Shown here one piece after another: positions 9,163 to 16,728 of a stretch of 64,000 bases of DNA. The stretch is from NCBI RefSeq assembly GCF_001545075.1, contig NZ_FCOB02000001.1, positions 248,001 through 312,000 of the forward strand, given 5' to 3'. The notes under the pieces are model-generated. The model was given only the letters and a program-made list of their open reading frames with translations. It searched no databases and was not told the DNA's origin. The position numbers were made by a program, and so were the translations under genes. The DNA comes from Caballeronia ptereochthonis. Its GTDB lineage: Bacteria > Pseudomonadota > Gammaproteobacteria > Burkholderiales > Burkholderiaceae. The first letter of the stretch is position 1, and the number at the start of each line of letters is the position of its first letter.

Positions 9163-10431
9163 ATGCAAACGAGTATCGACAAGGGCACGCTGTCGCCCGC
9201 CGGCGCGTCGGCCGGATCTTCCGCTGCGAATTCAACGGCGAACTCCGCGAATACGGGCGCGCAACGCACCGTTTATTCCGTCCTGGGCGCGATCAGCTTC
9301 TCGCACCTGCTGAACGACATGATCCAGTCGCTGATTCTGGCGATCTACCCGATGTTCAAGAGCGAGTTCGCGCTCACGTTCGGGCAGATCGGCCTGATCA
9401 CGCTGACGTATCAGATCACTGCGTCGCTGCTGCAGCCGATCGTCGGGCTCTATACCGACAAGCATCCGAAGCCTTATTCGCTCCCAGTCGGCATGGGCTT
9501 CACGCTGTCGGGTCTGCTGCTGATGTCGGTCGCGGGGAATTTCGGCACGCTGCTCATCGCGGCGGCGCTGGTCGGCTGCGGTTCGTCGGTATTCCATCCG
9601 GAGTCGTCGCGGGTCGCGCGCATGGCCTCGGGCGGCAAGCACGGGCTCGCGCAGTCGCTGTTTCAGGTCGGCGGCAACGCCGGCTCGTCGCTCGGGCCGC
9701 TGCTCGCCGCGCTGATCGTCATTCCGCATGGACAGAAGAGCATCGCGTGGTTCTCGGTGGCGGCGCTCGTCGCGATGTTCGTGCTGGCCAATATCGGCCG
9801 CTGGTACAAACGTCATCCGGCGACGAAGAAAGGCCACGCGCAAGTGGCGCACGCGACGCTTCCGCGCAACAAGGTCGTCATGGCGATGAGCGTGCTCGTG
9901 CTGCTCGTGTTCTCGAAGTACTTCTATCTCGCGAGCATCACCAGCTACTTCACGTTCTATCTGATCAGCAAGTTCGGCGTCTCGGTGCAGACCGCGCAAA
10001 TCCACCTCTTCGTGTTCCTCGCAGCGGTGGCGGCGGGCACGATCATCGGCGGTCCGGTCGGCGACAGGGTCGGACGCAAGGCGGTGATCTGGGTGTCGAT
10101 TCTCGGCGTCGCGCCGTTCACGCTGCTGATGCCTTACGCGAACCTCTTCTGGACGGGTGTGCTGTCGGTGATCATCGGGCTCGTGCTGGCCTCGGCGTTC
10201 TCGGCGATTCTGGTCTATGCGCAGGAGCTGATTCCGGGCAAGGTCGGGATGGTCGCGGGCCTGTTCTTCGGTTTCGCGTTCGGGATGGGCGGCGTCGGCG
10301 CGGCGGTGCTCGGGCATCTCGCGGATGCCACCAGCATCGATTACGTCTACAAGGTCTGTGCTTTCCTGCCGCTGCTCGGCGTGCTGACCGTCCTGCTGCC
10401 GAAGATGCACGAGGCGCGTGCGAAGGCCTGA
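9163..10431 (+). CDS. fsr: MFS exporter of the fosmidomycin-resistance (Fsr) type
   Basis: This 422-residue inner-membrane protein has about 12 transmembrane segments after a short serine/alanine-rich cytoplasmic start. The first helix region SFSHLLNDMIQSLI, followed by IYPMFKSEF and GCGSSVFHPESSRVARM, is characteristic of the Fsr family, which exports fosmidomycin and unrelated compounds by proton antiport. GGPVGDRVGRK is the typical MFS loop between helices 8 and 9. It is a single-gene transcript ended by a strong hairpin. The physiological substrate is unknown; resistance is a family inference. Confidence 0.88.
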   Translation: MQTSIDKGTLSPAGASAGSSAANSTANSANTGAQRTVYSVLGAISFSHLLNDMIQSLILAIYPMFKSEFALTFGQIGLITLTYQITASLLQPIVGLYTDKHPKPYSLPVGMGFTLSGLLLMSVAGNFGTLLIAAALVGCGSSVFHPESSRVARMASGGKHGLAQSLFQVGGNAGSSLGPLLAALIVIPHGQKSIAWFSVAALVAMFVLANIGRWYKRHPATKKGHAQVAHATLPRNKVVMAMSVLVLLVFSKYFYLASITSYFTFYLISKFGVSVQTAQIHLFVFLAAVAAGTIIGGPVGDRVGRKAVIWVSILGVAPFTLLMPYANLFWTGVLSVIIGLVLASAFSAILVYAQELIPGKVGMVAGLFFGFAFGMGGVGAAVLGHLADATSIDYVYKVCAFLPLLGVLTVLLPKMHEARAKA

Positions 10432-10454
10432 TCGCGGCTTCTGATTCGTTCCGG

Positions 10455-10498
10455 CGGGCGCGCCGGTCCTTCAGCGGACCGCGCGCCCGTCGCGTTTT
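10455..10498 (+). terminator. Intrinsic terminator after the MFS gene
   Basis: A stem of CGGGCGCG plus CGGTCC pairs with GGACCG plus CGCGCCCG around a TTCAGC loop, with one bulged C. It is followed by a T-rich stretch (GCGTTTTCG). It separates the MFS gene from the convergent prpE gene. Confidence 0.75.
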
Positions 10499-10516
10499 CG
10501 GCGCTTGGTTCGGCGC

Positions 10517-12409
10517 TCAGTTTCCCAACGCCTCCCGCACCTGCATCAATGCGCCCGGATCCTCGATCGTCGGCAACTCGCCCGGGTCGCGCCCTTCGGC
10601 CAGCGCGGCGATCGCGCGGCGCAGCAGCTTGCCGGAACGCGTCTTCGGCAGCATCGTCACGAAATGCACGCGAGCCGGCCGCGCGATCGCGCCGAGCTGC
10701 GAATCCACCGCGTGGCACAACTCCGACTCCATCCCCTCGCGCGCGCCCGGCGCATTGATGCGGTCGGCGTCGCGCAGCACGACGAACGCCGCCGCGGCCT
10801 GCCCCTTCACCGCATCGGCGATGCCGACCACGGCCACTTCCGCCACCGCCGGATGCGCCGACAGCGCCTCCTCGATCTCGCGCGTGCCGAGCCGGTGCCC
10901 CGCCACGTTGATCACGTCGTCGGTGCGCCCGAGAATCGACACGTAGCCGTCTTCGTCCTGCACGCCCCAGTCGAAGGTCGAGTAGACCATTTGATTCGGC
11001 ACGCTCTTCCAGTACGTGTCGAAGAAGCGTTCGTCGTCGCCCCAGACGGTCTGCATGCAGCCCGGCGGCAGCGGATATTCCAGCGTGACGACGCCCTTCT
11101 CGCCCGGCGCGCAGACATCGCCCGTCGCCTCGTTGCGCAGCTTGAGATCGAAGCCCATCGACGGCACGCCCGGCGAGCCGAGCTTCGACGGCAATGCCTC
11201 GATGCCGCGCGGAATCGCGATCATCGGCCAGCCTGTTTCGGTCTGCCAGTAGTTGTCGATGACGGGCTTCTTCAGCGCGCTCTGGATCCACTGCGCGGTG
11301 GGCTCGTCGAGCGGCTCGCCCGCGAGAAAGAGCGTGCGCAGGCTCGACAGGTCGTATTTCTCCATCAGCGCCGGATCCTGCTTCTTGAGCACGCGGATCG
11401 CGGTCGGCGCGGTGAACATCAGGTTGATGCCGTACTGCTGCACGAGCCGCCACCAGATGCCGCCGTCGGGCCGGATCGGCGTGCCTTCGTACATCACGGT
11501 CGTCAGCCCCGCGATCAAGGGCGCGTAGATGATGTAGCTGTGTCCGACCACCCAGCCGATGTCGGATGCCGTGAACATCGTGTCGCCGGGCGCGCCCTGG
11601 AAGATATGCTCCATCGACGCCGCGAGCGCGACCGCGTATCCGCCGACGTCGCGCTGTACGCCTTTCGGCCTGCCGGTCGTGCCGGACGTATAGAGAATGT
11701 AGGAAGGCTCGTTCGATTCGAGCCATTCGCATGGCACGTGGGCATCGAAGAACTGCTCGCGCAGCGGCTCGTACGCGACGAGATAGCTCGCCTGCAGACG
11801 CTCCGGCGCAAGCTGCCGGTCGATCAGCAGCACCTGCGGCACCTTGAACTGCGCGCGCGAGAGCGCCTCGTCGACGAGCGGGGTGTAGTCGATCACCTTG
11901 CCCCCGCGCGCGCCGGCGTCCGCCGTGATGATGAGCGCGGGCTCGGCATCGTCGATGCGCGCCGCGAGATTGGGCGCGGCGAACCCGCCGAACACGACCG
12001 AATGAATCGCGCCGATGCGCGCGCACGCGAGCATCGCGAAGAGCGCCTCGGGGATCATCGGCAGATAGATGAGCACGCGGTCGCCGCGCTGAACGTGCAG
12101 CGAGCGCATGACGGCCGCCATGCGATTCACTTCCGCATGCAGCTCGGCGTAGGTGTAGCGGCGCTCGATGCCCGTTTCCGTCGAGACATAGACGAGTGCG
12201 TCCTGTTGCGCGCGCGAGGCCAGATGACGATCGACGGCGTTATGGCACAGATTCGTCCTGCCGCCGACGAACCAGCGCGCGAACGGCGGCTTGCTGCGGT
12301 CGAGCACCTGACGGAACGGAGTCTGCCAGTGGATGCGGCGGGCCTGCTCGGCCCAGAACGCTTCGGGCTCCTCGATCGATTGGCGATACGCTTCTCGGTA
12401 AGTCGGCAT
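10517..12409 (-). CDS. prpE: Propionate--CoA ligase
   Basis: This 630-residue acyl-CoA synthetase activates propionate (and more weakly acetate) with ATP and CoA through an acyl-adenylate, feeding the 2-methylcitrate cycle or acetyl/propionyl-CoA pools. It starts PTYREAYRQSIEEPEAFW, the acetyl-CoA synthetase N-terminal domain. It carries the AMP-binding loop YTSGTTGRPKGVQRD, the GWVVGHSYI region characteristic of PrpE, and the C-terminal KTRSGKLLRR with the acetylatable catalytic lysine. The length matches PrpE. AGAGGAC lies before the ATG. No prp cycle genes are adjacent, so it is a stand-alone copy. Confidence 0.92.
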   Translation of the reverse strand: MPTYREAYRQSIEEPEAFWAEQARRIHWQTPFRQVLDRSKPPFARWFVGGRTNLCHNAVDRHLASRAQQDALVYVSTETGIERRYTYAELHAEVNRMAAVMRSLHVQRGDRVLIYLPMIPEALFAMLACARIGAIHSVVFGGFAAPNLAARIDDAEPALIITADAGARGGKVIDYTPLVDEALSRAQFKVPQVLLIDRQLAPERLQASYLVAYEPLREQFFDAHVPCEWLESNEPSYILYTSGTTGRPKGVQRDVGGYAVALAASMEHIFQGAPGDTMFTASDIGWVVGHSYIIYAPLIAGLTTVMYEGTPIRPDGGIWWRLVQQYGINLMFTAPTAIRVLKKQDPALMEKYDLSSLRTLFLAGEPLDEPTAQWIQSALKKPVIDNYWQTETGWPMIAIPRGIEALPSKLGSPGVPSMGFDLKLRNEATGDVCAPGEKGVVTLEYPLPPGCMQTVWGDDERFFDTYWKSVPNQMVYSTFDWGVQDEDGYVSILGRTDDVINVAGHRLGTREIEEALSAHPAVAEVAVVGIADAVKGQAAAAFVVLRDADRINAPGAREGMESELCHAVDSQLGAIARPARVHFVTMLPKTRSGKLLRRAIAALAEGRDPGELPTIEDPGALMQVREALGN

Positions 12410-12546
12410 GCGCGTCCTCTGAAGGTGGAAGGCCTCGGCTCCGCTGCTGTGCATGGGACCGGAGCAAGCGCCAAAGGCGCCGACTCCGCTCGACACAGCA
12501 TAGAGCAGCCCGCCGACCCCTGCTAGACAGGGCGCGCCCTGATCGT

Positions 12547-13026
12547 TCAGACCGCCTGGGTGCGCGTGCGCGCGGTGGACGCGTTTTCCGGAATCGAGTG
12601 CTTGAGCAGCACTGGCGCGAGCTCGCCCGCGACCCGCATGCTCGACACGACGACCGTGCGCACGCCGCTGCCTTCGGTCATCTTGCGCAGGGTTTCGCGC
12701 GTCGTCGCGCGCGCCTCGATGCGCGGCTCGATCACGATCAGGCCGCGGCAGAACGCTGCGAGCGTTGCGCGATGCGTGCGCATCCATGCCGCGCGCAGGC
12801 GCGCGTCGTCGGCGGTTTCGTGCTCGTCATGCTCGGTAACCAGCACGAAGGGCGTCCACAGCGCGACGAGCCGCCGCATCTGCGCGCTCCATGCGAACGC
12901 GTAGCCGGGCTTCACGGCACGCGGGCGCAGCCGCACGAGCGGAAAGCGGCTTGCATCGAAGAGACGCGCGTCGAGCGCGAGCGAGGGAAGTGTCACGGAT
13001 TTCGAAGAGGAATCGGCGGCGTTCAC
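12547..13026 (-). CDS. Unknown protein, second gene of a Fur-box operon
   Basis: This 159-residue protein has no signal peptide or obvious membrane helix. The core FPLVRLRPRAVKPGYAFAWS, continuing through RRLVALWTPFVLVTEHDE, then LRAAWMRTHRATLAAFCRGLIVIEP, alternates strand and helix. It could be a small alpha/beta domain, perhaps STAS-like, but this is only an impression. Translation starts at a GTG that overlaps the stop of the upstream 95-residue gene (GTGA), implying translational coupling. Both genes follow a promoter with a near-perfect Fur box, so expression should rise when iron is scarce. I do not recognise the family. Confidence 0.75.
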   Translation of the reverse strand: MNAADSSSKSVTLPSLALDARLFDASRFPLVRLRPRAVKPGYAFAWSAQMRRLVALWTPFVLVTEHDEHETADDARLRAAWMRTHRATLAAFCRGLIVIEPRIEARATTRETLRKMTEGSGVRTVVVSSMRVAGELAPVLLKHSIPENASTARTRTQAV

Positions 13027-13310
13027 AGCGGTTTCGGGCTCCAGTCATTCAGCGCGGCGACGAGGCTCGGCCAGCGGGAACGCCGCGGCACAACGCGCTT
13101 CTTCGGGTTCGATGCGCGCGGCGGGCGGCGCTCGGCTTTCACCTGCGTCTGGCTCGCATCGGCGTCGCGCCATGCGCGGCGCGTCGTTTCGAGCACCTTC
13201 GCGGCGTTCACGGATATTGCACACACCTCCTTCGGCTTACCCCGCTCGTCCGTCCCGCGTGCCGGGCGCGCCGCGCTCGCCGCGCCGATGGCGATGAAAT
13301 CGTTGGTCAT
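13023..13310 (-). CDS. Unknown small basic protein, first gene of a Fur-box operon
   Basis: This 95-residue protein is rich in arginine, lysine and proline after residue 45, with a basic patch around RRPPRASNPKKRVVPRR. It has no membrane segment and a single cysteine (KEVCAIS), so it is unlikely to be a metal-thiolate protein. It might bind nucleic acid or act as a small partner of the downstream product. GGAGG and GAGGAC lie before the ATG. Its promoter contains a Fur operator, which is the strongest evidence that this is a real, iron-regulated gene. No function can be assigned. Confidence 0.7.
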   Translation of the reverse strand: MTNDFIAIGAASAARPARGTDERGKPKEVCAISVNAAKVLETTRRAWRDADASQTQVKAERRPPRASNPKKRVVPRRSRWPSLVAALNDWSPKPL

Positions 13311-13348
13311 GTCCTCGGGCCTCCTGTTGTGCTCAGGCTGTATGAGCG

Positions 13349-13377
13349 ATTGTATTGAGAATCATTCTCAACCACAA
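13349..13377 (-). promoter_or_regulatory. Fur-controlled promoter: Fur box fills the -35/-10 spacer
   Basis: Read leftward, a -35 element TTGTGG (13377-13372) and a -10 element TACAAT (13354-13349) are separated by exactly 17 bp. Those 17 bp are the perfect 8-1-8 inverted repeat TTGAGAATGATTCTCAA (13371-13355). The repeat matches the 7-1-7 Fur consensus TGATAATNATTATCA at most positions. Fur-Fe2+ bound here would sit on the promoter and block RNA polymerase. The promoter directs the two unknown genes ending at 12547. Confidence 0.85.
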
Positions 13378-13438
13378 GCGGCAATTGAGGAAAGGAGAAA
13401 TGGCGGAAAAGCCCTGCCCGCGCGGGCTTCGGGCTGAA

Positions 13439-14191
13439 TCAGCCGGCCGCGCGCAGAAAGCGCGACAAAATGCCCGACGAGTAGGTTGCGGCAATCGCCG
13501 TGAGAAACTCGGCGAACGATGCGGGCGCGGCGGCGTCCGCCGTATCGGAGATGGTCCGCACGACGGCGCACGGTACATCGTGCTCGTAGCAGACCTGCGC
13601 GATGGCCGCGCCTTCCATTTCCACGGCGAGCGCGTCCGGCAGCGCGTCGCGCAGGGCGAAGAGCGCCTCGTGGCTCGCGATGAAGCGGTCGCCGCTCGCG
13701 ACGAGACCGCGACGCATGCGCGGCGCGGCCACGGCGAAGCGCTCCGCGACCGTGGCGCCTTCTTCGGCGATGAACGCATCGGCGGCGGCGGCGAGCGCAT
13801 CGGAAAGCGCGCGGTCGGCGTCGAAGCGCGCGCGGTCGAGCAGCGGCACTTCATAGCGCGGAAAAAGCGGCGACGCATCGAGATCGTGCTGCATCAAGGC
13901 ATCCGCGACGACGATGTCGCCCACCTGCACGTCCGCGCGCAAGCCGCCCGCGACGCCCGTGAAGACGATCGCGTCGGCCTCGAAGACATGGATGAGCGCG
14001 CTCGCCGTCGCGGCCGCCGCCACCTTGCCGATGCGCGCGAGCGTGACGACGGAAGGCACGCCGTGCGCCTCGCCGACGTAGTACTCGCGCCGCCCGAGCG
14101 CGACCGTGCGGACCTCGCCCGCCGCCTGCATCTGCGCGATCAGATCGCCCAGTTCCTGCGGCAGCGCCGCCATGATGCCGAGCCGCTTCAT
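13439..14191 (-). CDS. mtnN: 5'-methylthioadenosine/S-adenosylhomocysteine nucleosidase
   Basis: This 250-residue enzyme cleaves the glycosidic bond of methylthioadenosine and S-adenosylhomocysteine to adenine plus the thio-sugar, clearing inhibitors of methylation and polyamine synthesis. MKRLGIMAALPQEL with the catalytic glutamate region, FTGVAGGL, AVEMEGAAIAQVC and the active-site aspartate in ISDTAD are all present. The ATG at 14191 overlaps the uvrD stop (ATGA), so it is translated with uvrD; upstream in-frame residues are arginine-rich non-coding sequence. Slightly longer than E. coli MtnN (232), with an extended middle helix region. Confidence 0.92.
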   Translation of the reverse strand: MKRLGIMAALPQELGDLIAQMQAAGEVRTVALGRREYYVGEAHGVPSVVTLARIGKVAAAATASALIHVFEADAIVFTGVAGGLRADVQVGDIVVADALMQHDLDASPLFPRYEVPLLDRARFDADRALSDALAAAADAFIAEEGATVAERFAVAAPRMRRGLVASGDRFIASHEALFALRDALPDALAVEMEGAAIAQVCYEHDVPCAVVRTISDTADAAAPASFAEFLTAIAATYSSGILSRFLRAAG

Positions 14192-16554
14192 TCGACGGCC
14201 TGCAGTTTCGCGACCGCGAGCGCGAGCCACTTTTCTCCGTGACGCTTGAAGCGCACCTGCGCGCGGGCGTCGCCGCCGGAGCCTTCGAGCGCCGTCACCG
14301 TGCCTTCGCCGAACTTCGTGTGGAAGACGGCCTGGCCGACCTTGAAGCCGGTATCGGCCGCGCGCTGCTCGTTGGCGAACGACGGCAACGCCTGTGTGGA
14401 CTGCCCGCCGCCGTAGGAAGAGCCGCCGCGCTCCTGTCCCGGCCGCGCGAACCAGTCGCGGCCCCAGCCGGCGTTATCGGAGCGTCCGCCCCAGCGCGCG
14501 CCCGGCTCGATCTTTGGCGTGAGCCACTTGAGCGCGCCTTCGGGCAATTCGTCGAAGAAGCGCGAACGGATGTTGTAGCGCGTCTGCCCGTGCAGCATGC
14601 GGCTTTGCGCGAACGACAGATAGAGCCGTTCCTTCGCGCGCGTGATCGCCACGTAGGCGAGACGCCGCTCTTCCTCGAGCCCGTCCGATTCCTGCGCGCT
14701 GTTTTCGTGCGGGAACAGGCCCTCTTCCAGCCCGGTGATGAACACCGCCGTGAATTCGAGGCCCTTCGCCGCGTGCACGGTCATCAGCTGCACGGCGTCC
14801 TGGCCGGCCTGCGCCTGGTTGTCGCCCGCTTCGAGCGATGCATGCGAGAGGAAGCCGGCGAGCGGCGTCATGGTGTCGGGATTCTGCGCGGGATCGGTGA
14901 TGCCGGGCGCATCGAGCACCTCGATGTCGCCGCCCACGCCCGCCGCCGCGATCTCCGGCGCGGCCGTCGCGCCCGGGCGCAGCGGAATGGAGCGCGCGGG
15001 CGTGTCGAGGCCATAGCCTTCCTCGCTCACGAACGCCGCTGCCGCGTTCACCAGCTCCTGCAAGTTCTCCAGGCGATCCTGGCCTTCGCGCTCGGTTTCG
15101 TAGAACGCGGCCAGACCGCTTGCGCGCACGACGTATTCGACCGTCTCCGGCAGGCTCATCTGCTGCGTTTCCGCACGCATCTTCGCGACGAGCGTCGCGA
15201 ACGCGCCGAGGCTCGTTCCCGCCTTGCCGGTCACGTAGGGCACGGCCGCCGCCATCGAGCAGTTGTAGAGACGCGCGGCGTCGGCCAGTTGCTCGATGGA
15301 ACGCGCGCCGATGCCCCGCGTCGGGAAATTGACGACACGCGCGAACGCCGTGTCGTCGTTCGGGTTGTCGATCAGGCGCAGATACGCGAGCGCGTGCTTC
15401 ACTTCCTGCCGCTCGAAGAAGCGCAGGCCGCCATACACGCGATACGGAATGCCCGCGTTCACGAGCGTATGTTCGATGGTGCGCGACTGCGCGTTGCTGC
15501 GATAGAGCACCGCGATCTCGCCGCGCGAGACGCCCGTATTGATGAGCGCCTTGATTTCCTCGACGATCCAGCCCGCTTCCTGCGAATCCGTCGCGGCTTC
15601 ATAGACGCGCACCTGCTCGCCGTGCCCCGCGTCGGTGCGCAGATTCTTGCCGAGCCGTCGCGCGTTGTTGGCGATCAGATAATTCGCCGCATCGAGGATA
15701 TGGCCGTGCGAGCGGTAGTTCTGCTCCAGCTTGATGAGATTCCTCACGCGGAACTCGCGCTCGAAGTCGTGCATGTTGCCGACGTTCGCACCGCGGAAGG
15801 CATAGATCGACTGGTCGTCGTCGCCGACCGCGAAGATCGCGTTGTGCTCGCCCGCGAGCAGCTTGAGCCACGCGTATTGCAGCTTGTTCGTGTCCTGGAA
15901 CTCGTCGACGAGAATATTGCGAAAGCGCGCCTGATAGTGCGCGCGCAGCGGCGGATTGTGCGCGAGCAGCTCGTAGCAGCGCAGCAGCAGTTCCGGAAAA
16001 TCCACCACGCCTTCGCGCTGGCATTGCTGGTCGTAGGCCTGGTAGAGCTCGACGAACTTGCGGTTGAAGTCGTCGGTCGCGTCGACGTCCTTCGGACGCA
16101 GGCCCTGCTCCTTCGCGTTGTTGATGAAGTACTGGAGATTCTTCGCCGGATACTTCTCGTCGTCGACGTTCAGGCCCTTCATGAGCCGCTTGATGGCGGA
16201 AAGCTGGTCGGACGTATCCAGAATCTGGAAGGTCTGCGGCAGGCCGGCGTCGCGGTAGTGCGCGCGCAGCATGCGGTTGCACAGGCCGTGGAAGGTGCCG
16301 ATCCACATGCCGCGCGTGTCGATCGGCATCATGGCCGACAGACGCGCCAGCATCTCGCGCGCGGCCTTGTTCGTGAAGGTGACGGCGAGCACGGTCGACG
16401 GCGACGCGTAACCGTGCTGGATCAGCCACGCGATGCGGGTGATGAGCACGCGCGTCTTGCCGCTGCCGGCGCCCGCGAGAATGAGCGCGGACTCGTCGGG
16501 CAGCGTCACGGCGGCGAGCTGTTCGGGATTCAGGTTGGCGAGCAAATCGGGCAT
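14188..16554 (-). CDS. uvrD: DNA helicase II (UvrD/Rep family)
   Basis: This 788-residue SF1A 3'-5' helicase works in nucleotide excision repair and mismatch repair. Motif I is ILAGAGSGKTRVL (near residues 27-39), followed by VTFTNKAAREML, the Walker B region ILVDEFQDTN, GDDDQSIYAFRGA, EQNYRSHG, MTVHAAKGLEF and the motif VI region EERRLAYVAITRAKERL. The C-terminal tail (FKVGQAVFHTKFGEG) is a Tudor-like module that binds RNA polymerase in UvrD/PcrA proteins. The length fits UvrD rather than Rep. It is divergent from valS and overlaps mtnN by 4 bp. Confidence 0.95.
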   Translation of the reverse strand: MPDLLANLNPEQLAAVTLPDESALILAGAGSGKTRVLITRIAWLIQHGYASPSTVLAVTFTNKAAREMLARLSAMMPIDTRGMWIGTFHGLCNRMLRAHYRDAGLPQTFQILDTSDQLSAIKRLMKGLNVDDEKYPAKNLQYFINNAKEQGLRPKDVDATDDFNRKFVELYQAYDQQCQREGVVDFPELLLRCYELLAHNPPLRAHYQARFRNILVDEFQDTNKLQYAWLKLLAGEHNAIFAVGDDDQSIYAFRGANVGNMHDFEREFRVRNLIKLEQNYRSHGHILDAANYLIANNARRLGKNLRTDAGHGEQVRVYEAATDSQEAGWIVEEIKALINTGVSRGEIAVLYRSNAQSRTIEHTLVNAGIPYRVYGGLRFFERQEVKHALAYLRLIDNPNDDTAFARVVNFPTRGIGARSIEQLADAARLYNCSMAAAVPYVTGKAGTSLGAFATLVAKMRAETQQMSLPETVEYVVRASGLAAFYETEREGQDRLENLQELVNAAAAFVSEEGYGLDTPARSIPLRPGATAAPEIAAAGVGGDIEVLDAPGITDPAQNPDTMTPLAGFLSHASLEAGDNQAQAGQDAVQLMTVHAAKGLEFTAVFITGLEEGLFPHENSAQESDGLEEERRLAYVAITRAKERLYLSFAQSRMLHGQTRYNIRSRFFDELPEGALKWLTPKIEPGARWGGRSDNAGWGRDWFARPGQERGGSSYGGGQSTQALPSFANEQRAADTGFKVGQAVFHTKFGEGTVTALEGSGGDARAQVRFKRHGEKWLALAVAKLQAVE

Positions 16555-16592
16555 GGAAAACCAGGACGCGGATAGAACGAGGCGGGCCGGTC

Positions 16593-16681
16593 ATTATAAG
16601 ACCGCGCCGATGGCAGCGTTCGGGCGCGGCGGGTCCGGGCGGGGCCCAATTCGTCCGGCGGCCTGCCCGGAACCTTATAAT
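16593..16681. promoter_or_regulatory. Divergent -10 elements for uvrD and valS
   Basis: A perfect TATAAT reads leftward at 16598-16593, about 40 bp before the uvrD start. Another perfect TATAAT reads rightward at 16676-16681, about 48 bp before valS. I cannot identify good -35 hexamers for either, so the assignments rest on the -10 matches and position. Confidence 0.45.
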
Positions 16682-16728
16682 TGGGGATTCTCCGCATCTT
16701 TTCACGCATTTTTCGGCAGATTCCAACA

